DNA of 64,000 nt from NCBI RefSeq assembly GCF_009852415.1, contig NZ_WOXS01000002.1:1426001-1490000 (forward strand), in the 5' to 3' direction. Source of the DNA: Streptomyces sp. Tu 3180. GTDB lineage: Bacteria > Actinomycetota > Actinomycetes > Streptomycetales > Streptomycetaceae. A program made the position numbers and the translations under genes. Below, piece after piece: positions 58,496 through 64,000 of this stretch; position 1 is the first letter of the stretch; each line of letters starts with the position of its first letter. The notes under the pieces are model-generated. The model was not told the DNA's origin, searched no databases, and saw nothing but the letters and a program-made list of their open reading frames with translations.

Positions 58496-59218
58496 TCAGC
58501 CGCCGATGTTCTTCAGCGCCTCCCGCACCGACAGCGGCGCGAGCCGTCCCCGCTCCCGCGCCAGGAAGGCCCGCACGGCGTCGGGGTCGGTCCTGGCGTA
58601 CTCGCGCAGGCACCAGCCGATGGCCTTGCGGACGAAGAAGTCCTGGTGTCCGGCCTGGCGCCGGCAGTAGGCGAACAGGCGCCGGGCGTCGGTGCGCTCC
58701 CTGAGGCGCAGCTGGTGGAGCAGGGCGGTGCGCACGAGCCACCGGTCGTCGGCGCCGATCCAGTCGTCCGTGTCCGCCGTGAGCCGCGGGTCGGCGGCGA
58801 CCAGCGCGCCGACGACGTGCGCGGCGAGCGGGTCGACGGTGTCCCACCAGGGGGTGGTGGTGACGAGGTGCCGGGCGACGGGCAGGAACCCGGAGGAGCA
58901 GTGGCGCACGTGGCGGCGCAGGTAGTCCACGGCGAAGTACCGGTACTCGCGCTCGGGCAGCGCCCAGCAGCGCAGGGCGACCGCGGCGCAGTCGGCCTCG
59001 CCGGGGCGGGGCAGACCGTCGACGACGGTGCGGGACAGGGCCCTGCGGACCGGCGCGGCCAGGCCCAGGAAGGGCGCCACGTCCTTCATGTACGCCCGCA
59101 TGACCACGGCCCGCTCCGGATCGGCGGCGGCCCCGTAGGCGGCGGTGAGCCGCTCCAGCACGGCGTCGGCGAGCGGGCTGTCCGGTGCGCGGGGTGACGG
59201 GACCTCTGTGACGCTCAT
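58496..59218 (-). CDS. DNA alkylation repair protein (AlkD-like HEAT repeats)
   Basis: A 240-residue helical protein of the AlkD family of DNA glycosylases acting on bulky N-alkylated purines. Typical blocks are MRAYMKDVAPFLGLAAPVRRAL, YRYFAVDYLRRHVRH, DDWIGADDRWLVRTALLHQLRLRERTDARRLFAYCRRQAGHQDFFVRKAIGWCLREYARTDPDAVRAFL. The DxW/W segments follow AlkD's DNA-contacting surface. ATG 59218 is preceded at 7 nt by a -10 TAGCGT (59226-59231, minus strand), suggesting a leaderless transcript and a divergent promoter pair with the VTT gene. Confidence 0.9.
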   Translation of the reverse strand: MSVTEVPSPRAPDSPLADAVLERLTAAYGAAADPERAVVMRAYMKDVAPFLGLAAPVRRALSRTVVDGLPRPGEADCAAVALRCWALPEREYRYFAVDYLRRHVRHCSSGFLPVARHLVTTTPWWDTVDPLAAHVVGALVAADPRLTADTDDWIGADDRWLVRTALLHQLRLRERTDARRLFAYCRRQAGHQDFFVRKAIGWCLREYARTDPDAVRAFLARERGRLAPLSVREALKNIGG

Positions 59219-59225
59219 GAGACGA

Positions 59226-59261
59226 ACGCTACGGCGATCACACACATTTGTCGGTTAGTGT
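59226..59261. promoter_or_regulatory. back-to-back leaderless promoters
   Basis: A minus-strand -10 TAGCGT (59226-59231, 7 nt from ATG 59218) and a plus-strand -10 TAGTGT (59256-59261, 6 nt from ATG 59268) lie 24 bp apart. Their -35 regions must overlap, so the alkD-like and VTT genes probably compete for polymerase. Confidence 0.6.
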
Positions 59262-59267
59262 CACCGA

Positions 59268-60071
59268 ATGCTCGATGCCACCACCCGCTCTGGGGGCACC
59301 GCCACGGCCTCTCCCCGGGCCACCGCCACGGACCTCGCGGCCGCCGTCCCCACGGCCGCGCCCCCGTCCGCACCCCCGCCCGTCGCCGCGACGGGTTTCG
59401 CCGCCCGCTGCGCCAGGGTCCTGCTGTCGCCGCGGTCACGGCTGTCCCTGCTCGTCGTGCTGCTCGCCTGCGCCGCGTCGGCGGTGCTGCTGTTCGAGCC
59501 GCAGCGGCTGCTGACCGACGGCTGGCCGCCGTCGCGGCTCGGCGGGTCCGCGGCGGTGGTGGCGTACGCGGTGGCCTACGGGGTGTGCACGGTGGCGTTC
59601 GTGCCGCGCCCGCTGCTGAACCTCGCCGCGGGCGCCCTCTTCGGCTCCCAGCTGGGCCTGGGTGCCGCGCTCGGCGGCACGGTGCTCGGCGCCGGGCTGG
59701 CCTTCTGCCTGGGACGGGTGCTCGGCCAGGACGCGCTGCGTCCGCTGCTGCGCGGACGCTGGCTGCGGGCCGCGGACCACCAGCTGAGCCGGCACGGCTT
59801 CCGCTCCATGCTGGCGGCCCGGCTGTTCCCGGGCATCCCGTTCGCCGCCTCGAACTACTGCGCCGCCGTCTCCCGCATGGGCCTGCCGCCGTTCCTGCTG
59901 GCGACGGCGCTCGGCTCGATCCCGAACACCGCCGCCTACGTCGTGGCCGGCGCCCGCGCCTCGACGCCGACCTCCCCGGCCTTCCTGATCGCGCTGGCCT
60001 GCATCGCCGTACCGGGCCTGGTGGGCGCGGTGGTGGCGTGGCGCAGGCGGCACCGGCTGCGCGGTCACTGA
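59268..60071 (+). CDS. VTT-domain membrane protein (TVP38/TMEM64, DedA-like)
   Basis: A 267-residue membrane protein with an Ala/Thr/Pro-rich N-terminal tail (residues 1-48) and about six hydrophobic segments carrying the VTT/SNARE-associated domain: FVPRPLLNLAAGALFGSQLGLGAALGGTVLGAGLAFCLGR and RLFPGIPFAASNYCAAVSRMGLPPFLLATALGSIPNTAAYVVAGA. Family members are lipid scramblase-like or proton-dependent transport proteins. ATG 59268 follows TAGTGT (59256-59261) by 6 nt. Confidence 0.88.
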   Translation: MLDATTRSGGTATASPRATATDLAAAVPTAAPPSAPPPVAATGFAARCARVLLSPRSRLSLLVVLLACAASAVLLFEPQRLLTDGWPPSRLGGSAAVVAYAVAYGVCTVAFVPRPLLNLAAGALFGSQLGLGAALGGTVLGAGLAFCLGRVLGQDALRPLLRGRWLRAADHQLSRHGFRSMLAARLFPGIPFAASNYCAAVSRMGLPPFLLATALGSIPNTAAYVVAGARASTPTSPAFLIALACIAVPGLVGAVVAWRRRHRLRGH

Positions 60072-60078
60072 CGGACCG

Positions 60079-61248
60079 TCACACCGCTTCCAGGATCATC
60101 GCGTTGGCGAGTCCGCCCGCCTCGCACATGGTCTGCAGGGCGTAACGGGCGCCGCGTTCGCGCATCGCGTGGACCAGGGTCGTCGTCAGCCGGGTGCCGC
60201 TCGCGCCGAGCGGATGGCCGAGGGCGACGGCGCCGCCGTGCACGTTGACCTTGCCGAGGTCGGCGCCGGTCTCCTGCTGCCAGGCCAGGACCACACTGGC
60301 GAACGCCTCGTTGACCTCGAACAGGTCGATGTCGTCGAGCGACAGCGAGGCGCGGCGCAGCACCTTCTCGGTCGCCGGGACGACACCGGTGAGCATCAGC
60401 AGCGGGTCGGAGCCGGTGACCGCGAAGCTGTGCAGCCGGGCGAGCGGACGCAGGCCCAGCCGGGCGGCGGTCTCGCTCGAGGTGATGAGCACGGCGGAGG
60501 CGCCGTCGTTGACCGGGCTGGCGTTGCCCGCGGTGACGTTCCACTCGATCTGCGGGAAGCGTTCGGCGAGGACCGGGTCGTGGTAGGCGGGCCGGAGGCC
60601 GGCCAGGGTCTCGACGGTGCTGTCCGGCCGTACGCACTCGTCACGCGCGACGCCGTCCAGGGGCGCGACCTCGGCGTCGAACAGACCCGCGTCCCACGCC
60701 GCGGCGGCCTTGCGGTGCGAGGAGACCGCGAAGGCGTCCATCCGCTCGCGGGTGATCGACCACTTCGCGGCGATGAGTTCGGCGCTGATGCCCTGCGGGA
60801 CGAGTCCGTCCGGGTAGCGCTCGGCGACCCCGGGGCCGAACGGGTCCTCGCCGGGGGGAACGTTGGACCACATCGGCACCCGGCTCATGGACTCCACGCC
60901 GCAGGCGACGACGAGGTCGTACGCGCCGGAGACGACGCCCTGCGCCGCGAAGTGCACGGCCTGCTGGGAGGAGCCGCACTGGCGGTCCACGGTGGTCGCC
61001 GGCACCGACTCGGGAAGACCGGCCGACAGGACCGCGTACCGCGTGGTGTTCATGGCCTGCTCGCCGACCTGGTCGACGGTGCCCCCGATGACGTCGTCGA
61101 TCAGTACCGGGTCGACACCGGACCGCTCGACGAGGGCGCGCAGGGTGTGGGCGAGGAGCTCGACGGGGTGGACGTGGGCGAGGGCGCCCTGCGGCTTGCC
61201 CTTGCCGATGGGGGTGCGTACGGCTTCGACGACGACTGCGTCACGCAT
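60079..61248 (-). CDS. acetyl-CoA C-acyltransferase (thiolase)
   Basis: A 389-residue degradative-type thiolase. Acyl-Cys is in DRQCGSSQQAV (about residue 89), GGAVALGHPLGASGTRL carries the catalytic His, and the second Cys is in QTMCEAGGLANAM. SNVPPGEDPFGPG and NEAFASVVLAWQ complete the fold. Likely 3-ketoacyl-CoA thiolase/acetyl-CoA acetyltransferase of beta-oxidation or short-chain metabolism; the chain length is not predictable. The start is ATG 61248. It is divergent from an HxlR regulator with a nested inverted repeat between. Confidence 0.92.
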   Translation of the reverse strand: MRDAVVVEAVRTPIGKGKPQGALAHVHPVELLAHTLRALVERSGVDPVLIDDVIGGTVDQVGEQAMNTTRYAVLSAGLPESVPATTVDRQCGSSQQAVHFAAQGVVSGAYDLVVACGVESMSRVPMWSNVPPGEDPFGPGVAERYPDGLVPQGISAELIAAKWSITRERMDAFAVSSHRKAAAAWDAGLFDAEVAPLDGVARDECVRPDSTVETLAGLRPAYHDPVLAERFPQIEWNVTAGNASPVNDGASAVLITSSETAARLGLRPLARLHSFAVTGSDPLLMLTGVVPATEKVLRRASLSLDDIDLFEVNEAFASVVLAWQQETGADLGKVNVHGGAVALGHPLGASGTRLTTTLVHAMRERGARYALQTMCEAGGLANAMILEAV

Positions 61249-61289
61249 GGTGCGGGCCTCCTTGGCCGCCCGGGCGGTGACCGGGGCGA

Positions 61290-61331
61290 TTACCGGTGAG
61301 TAGGAAATCCGGACTCACCATAACCCGGTAA
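61290..61331. promoter_or_regulatory. nested inverted repeats between thiolase and HxlR genes
   Basis: GGTGAGT-N11-ACTCACC (61295-61301 with 61313-61319) is perfect; it is framed by TTACCGG (61290-61296) and CCGGTAA (61325-61331). A winged-helix dimer of HxlR type could bind here and control both genes. Confidence 0.6.
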
Positions 61332-61366
61332 GTTGGAAAAACAAACCCTCACCTAGACTTGGCCGT

Positions 61367-61837
61367 ATGGCCGCCTCCAAAGACCCGCGCCCCTGCTCGA
61401 TCGCCGACACCCTGGCCCTCGTCGGCGAGAAGTACTCCCTGCTCGTGCTGCGCGAGGTGTGCCTCGGCAACGGCCGCTTCGACCAGCTGGTGCGCAACAT
61501 CGGCGCCCCGCGCGACATCCTGGCCACGCGGCTGAAGCGGCTGGTCGACGCCGGGATCCTGACCAAGCGCCCCTACAGCGAACGCCCGCAGCGCTTCGAG
61601 TACCGCCCCACCCGGGCGGGGCTGGAGCTGGAGCCCGTCCTGCTGACCCTGATGGAGTGGGGCGACCGCCATCTGCGCCGGGACGACGACCGGCCCATGG
61701 TGCTCGAGCACGTCTGCGGCGGCGAACTCGTCCCGGTCGTCACCTGCCGGGCCTGCGGCGACCGGGTGCGCCACGAGGACCTGACGCCCCGTCCGCAGGC
61801 CCCGGGGTGGACGGTGGGCGGCCCGGCGGCGGCCTGA
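61367..61837 (+). CDS. HxlR-family winged-helix regulator
   Basis: A 156-residue HxlR/DUF24 regulator. The winged helix is CSIADTLALVGEKYSLLVLREVCLGNGRFDQLVRNIGAPRDILATRLKRLVDAGILTKRPYSERPQRFEYRPTRAGLELEPVLLTLMEWGDRH. The N-terminal Cys (near residue 9) may be redox- or electrophile-sensing as in HypR/YodB proteins, and a CxxC (TCRACGD) lies near the C-terminus. ATG 61367 follows a textbook -10 TAGACT (61354-61359) by 7 nt, so the transcript is leaderless. It should regulate the divergent thiolase gene. Confidence 0.92.
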   Translation: MAASKDPRPCSIADTLALVGEKYSLLVLREVCLGNGRFDQLVRNIGAPRDILATRLKRLVDAGILTKRPYSERPQRFEYRPTRAGLELEPVLLTLMEWGDRHLRRDDDRPMVLEHVCGGELVPVVTCRACGDRVRHEDLTPRPQAPGWTVGGPAAA

Positions 61838-62026
61838 GCCGCCGCCCGGGCGGACACGGGCTCCGGGCTCGGGCTCCGGCGGAGCGTGAAGCCCCTGTGT
61901 CGGGCCCGTCATCTCGGGGCGCTACGCTTCGCCTCGGCGCACCCGATCATCGATCACCGCACGCCGCGGTGCGATGCCGTGTGCCCTTCGCCCGTTGAAC
62001 GATCGGCACTTGGACTCCGCTACCTC

Positions 62027-62902
62027 ATGTCTTGGTTTGAATCCCTCATCCTCGGACTCGTCCAGGGGCTGACCGAGTTCCTCCCCGTCTCCTCCAGCGC
62101 GCACCTGCGGCTGACCGCGGCCTTCTCCGGCTGGGAGGACCCGGGCGCGGCCTTCACCGCGATCACCCAGATCGGCACCGAGACCGCGGTGCTGATCTAC
62201 TTCCGCAAGGACATCGGGCGGATCCTGTCGGCCTGGACGCGCTCGCTGACGAACAAGGAGATGCGCCGGGACCACGACGCGCGCATGGGCTGGCTCGTCA
62301 TCGTCGGCTCGATCCCGATCGGCGTGCTCGGGGTGACGCTCAAGGACCAGATCGAGGGCCCGTTCCGCGATCTGCGGATCACCGCGGCGATGCTGATCGG
62401 CATGGGCATCGTGCTCGGCGTCGCCGACCGCCTCGCGGCACGGGACGAGAGCGGCGGCCGGCACCGCGCGGCCAAGCAGCGCAAGCAGCTCGAGGACCTG
62501 AGCGTCAAGGACGGCCTCATCTACGGCGTCTGCCAGGCCATGGCCCTCATCCCGGGCGTCTCCCGCTCCGGCGCCACCATCAGCGGCGGCCTGTTCATGG
62601 GGTACCGGCGCGAGGCCGCGGCCCGCTACTCCTTCCTGCTCGCCATCCCCGCGGTGCTGGCCTCCGGCCTGTTCGAACTCAAGGACGCCGCGGAGGGCGG
62701 GCACGTCTCCTGGGGCCCGACGGCCTTCGCGACGGTCATCGCCTTCGCGGTCGGCTACGCCGTGATCGCCTGGTTCATGAAGTTCATCTCGACCAGGAGC
62801 TTCATGCCGTTCGTCTGGTACCGCATCGTCCTGGGAATCGTCATCATCGTGCTGGTCGGCGCGGGTGTGCTGAGCCCCGACGCCGGCGAGCCGGCGCACT
62901 GA
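62027..62902 (+). CDS. uppP: undecaprenyl-diphosphatase (BacA type)
   Basis: A 291-residue polytopic membrane phosphatase that recycles undecaprenyl pyrophosphate in peptidoglycan synthesis and can confer bacitracin resistance. Family motifs are [16 protein letters not shown] (glutamate-rich [10 protein letters not shown]), the GSIPIGVLG loop and [24 protein letters not shown] hydrophilic insertion (about residues 140-165) contains [24 protein letters not shown] 62027. A TTGAAC at 61995-62000 could be part of an envelope-stress promoter, but this is weak. Confidence 0.95.
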   Translation: MSWFESLILGLVQGLTEFLPVSSSAHLRLTAAFSGWEDPGAAFTAITQIGTETAVLIYFRKDIGRILSAWTRSLTNKEMRRDHDARMGWLVIVGSIPIGVLGVTLKDQIEGPFRDLRITAAMLIGMGIVLGVADRLAARDESGGRHRAAKQRKQLEDLSVKDGLIYGVCQAMALIPGVSRSGATISGGLFMGYRREAAARYSFLLAIPAVLASGLFELKDAAEGGHVSWGPTAFATVIAFAVGYAVIAWFMKFISTRSFMPFVWYRIVLGIVIIVLVGAGVLSPDAGEPAH

Positions 62903-62971
62903 CCGGGGCTCCCGCCGGGCGCGTGGCCGTCCGGTAGCGCACTGTCAGTGTCTGGCCCTAGGCTTGTCCGC

Positions 62972-63151
62972 ATGTCCCCCGATTTAACGACCCCTGGTTC
63001 CGTGCGGTCCGCCGCCGAGGTCAACGAGCAGATCCGCGCGCTGTGGCTGCGGGCGGGCGGCTCCCTCTCGGCCCAGGAGCGCGAGGAGTACGAGATGCTG
63101 GTGGTCGAGTGGGCGGCGGCGGTCCGCGGCGAGGTCGTCGAAGCGGCCTGA
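62972..63151 (+). CDS. small conserved hypothetical protein
   Basis: A 59-residue protein, MSPDLTTPGSVRSAAEVNEQIRALWLRAGG..., predicted helical with many Glu and Arg. I recall close relatives in Streptomyces, which supports its reality, but its function is unknown. The -10 TAGGCT (62959-62964) lies 7 nt before ATG 62972, giving a leaderless mRNA; the frame from 62948 would include the promoter. It is convergent with the SDR gene, 24 nt apart. Confidence 0.72.
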   Translation: MSPDLTTPGSVRSAAEVNEQIRALWLRAGGSLSAQEREEYEMLVVEWAAAVRGEVVEAA

Positions 63152-63152
63152 C

Positions 63153-63169
63153 CCGCCCGCCCCGGGCGG
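63153..63169. terminator. weak hairpin between convergent genes
   Basis: CCGCCC and GGGCGG can pair over 6 bp with a 5-nt loop in the gap of only 24 nt. Confidence 0.35.
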
Positions 63170-63175
63170 CGCGCC

Positions 63176-63916
63176 TCAGCGTCCGCCCGCCACCCGCAGC
63201 ACCGCCCCCGTGGTGTACGAGGCGTCCGGCGACATCAGCCACGCCACGGCCGCCGCGACCTCCTCCGCCCGCCCCGCACGCCGCAGCGGAACCGTCGGCG
63301 CCATCCGCCGGGCCCGGTCCGGGGCGCCCATGGCGGCGTGCATGTCCGTGTCGATCAGGCCCGGAGCGACCGCGTTGACGCGGATGCCGTCCGGGCCGAG
63401 CTCCTTGGCCAGCCCCAGCGTCAGCGTGTCCACCGCGGCCTTGGTCGCCGCGTAGTGCACGTACTCGTCCGGGCTTCCCAGCGTCGCGGCACCGGACGAG
63501 ATGTTCACGATCACCCCCTCGCCCCGGGGCGTCATGAGCCGCGCGGCCCGCCGCGCGCACAGCAGCGGCCCCATGAGGTTGACGTCCACGACCCGGCGCA
63601 GGGTCGCGGTGTCGGCCTCGGCGAACCGCCCCAGCGGCCCGGTCACCGCCGCGTTGTTCACCAGCCCCGTCACCGGGCCCAGCTCCCGCTCCGCCACCTC
63701 GAAGAGCCGGTCGACGTCCGCCTCGGCCGAGGTGTCCCCCCGCACCGTCACGGCACGGGCCCCCGCCGCCCGCACCCCCTCCGCCACCGCCTCGGCGGCG
63801 GCGGAGTCCCGGAGGTACCCCACCGCCACGTCGTGTCCCTCCGCCGCGAGCCGCAGGCAGATCGCGGCGCCGATCCCCCGGCTGCCGCCGGTGACCACGG
63901 TGACGAGACGCTTCAT
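63176..63916 (-). CDS. short-chain dehydrogenase/reductase (3-oxoacyl-ACP reductase-like)
   Basis: A 246-residue SDR. The cofactor loop is VTGGSRGIG near residue 9 with NADP(H) preference suggested by GYLRDSAA; catalytic Asn/Ser/Tyr/Lys blocks are NNAAVTG, NISSGAATL and YAATKAAVDTL. The terminal part (VAPGLIDTDMHAAMG, TTGAVLRVAGGR) is classical FabG-like. The substrate is unknown. The start ATG 63916 follows GGAGG. Confidence 0.9.
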   Translation of the reverse strand: MKRLVTVVTGGSRGIGAAICLRLAAEGHDVAVGYLRDSAAAEAVAEGVRAAGARAVTVRGDTSAEADVDRLFEVAERELGPVTGLVNNAAVTGPLGRFAEADTATLRRVVDVNLMGPLLCARRAARLMTPRGEGVIVNISSGAATLGSPDEYVHYAATKAAVDTLTLGLAKELGPDGIRVNAVAPGLIDTDMHAAMGAPDRARRMAPTVPLRRAGRAEEVAAAVAWLMSPDASYTTGAVLRVAGGR

Positions 63917-63963
63917 GAGTTCCTCCCGGTGAAAGGTCCGAGCCGAAGATCCCTGAGGGGGTT

Positions 63964-64000
63964 CTAGGCTCGCAGACGGGCGAGGACGTCGTCGTCCAGG
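63964..64000 (-). CDS. 3' end of an unidentified gene (right edge)
   Basis: On the minus strand the last codons read LDDDVLARLRA followed by TAG (63964-63966), with normal third-position GC. This looks like the C-terminus of a protein whose body lies beyond the window. Too short to identify. Confidence 0.4.
   Translation of the reverse strand, partial: LDDDVLARLRA

Noticed and set aside
61985-62026. SigE-type promoter upstream of uppP
   Set aside because: TTGAAC is present but no matching TCT-type -10 lies at the proper distance.
1-64000. rRNA, tRNA, IS elements, prophage, att sites
   Set aside because: I found no transposase, integrase, tRNA-like cloverleaf or terminal inverted repeats in the coding or intergenic sequence read.

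Overview
The window is chromosomal DNA of very high G+C, almost certainly from a Streptomyces. Supporting signs are strong third-position GC bias, many GTG and a TTG start, a HATPase / XRE-DUF5753 / DUF397 regulator triad, an ACT-GNAT acetyltransferase, an ECF41-type sigma factor, a divergent EF-Tu3-like gene, and TAnnnT -10 boxes lying 6-8 nt before start codons. The order bioF / bioBAD / purB / SbcCD / tuf3 matches what I recall of the SCO12xx-SCO13xx part of S. coelicolor (from memory, not checked). I see no rRNA, tRNA, CRISPR, insertion sequence, prophage or att site. It reads as ordinary core/arm chromosome.

Layout. 0-4 kb: the 3' part of an apparently inactive ClpP paralogue, a small unknown gene, a c-di-AMP (ydaO-type) riboswitch before a secreted NlpC/P60 hydrolase, then the regulator triad. 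4-8.6 kb: biotin synthesis, bioF divergent from bioBAD; BioB has a Cys/His-rich repeated tail. 8.7-10.1 kb: a methyltransferase and a Fic-like/RHH toxin-antitoxin pair. 10.2-17.7 kb: an ABC/FtsX-type exporter, a GNAT, two CBS/DUF21 membrane proteins and a GDSL hydrolase. 17.7-25.5 kb: purB-mug, an ABC-2 transporter divergent from its likely two-component system, a ROK regulator and a GntR regulator. 25.7-35.4 kb: an ECF41 sigma factor, alpha/beta hydrolase, PhoD-type phosphatase with a PHO box, ACT-GNAT, a trans-sulfuration enzyme with a divergent Lrp, a DUF885 peptidase-like protein, a rhodanese and a second Lrp. 35.4-42.3 kb: SbcCD, a YigZ protein, SixA phosphatase, a degenerate CysS/MshC-like protein and a CoA-binding protein. 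42.3-47.9 kb: a PobA-like monooxygenase, metal sensor plus CDF exporter, YbaK, XRE-cupin, acetyltransferase and gamma-carbonic anhydrase. 48-53 kb: phosphoketolase, universal stress protein, CNB protein and CBS-BON protein, resembling a hypoxia/dormancy module, with an array of GGGCCGnnCGGCCC-like dyads. 53-64 kb: a thioesterase, membrane protein, MFS exporter, spermidine-synthase-like protein, tuf3, AlkD-like protein, VTT protein, thiolase with divergent HxlR regulator, UppP and an SDR.

Many convergent pairs are separated by long perfect GC hairpins (stems of 10-21 bp) that I call bidirectional terminators. At least a dozen genes appear to have leaderless or nearly leaderless transcripts. 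Where the first available start codon lacked a ribosome binding site, I moved the start to a codon with a good Shine-Dalgarno or to one placed just after a -10 box.

The observations I would follow first are the dyad array at 51.6 kb, the BioB metal-binding-like tail, the degenerate CysS/MshC paralogue, the degenerate Fic/RHH pair with its palindromic promoter, and the catalytically altered ClpP.
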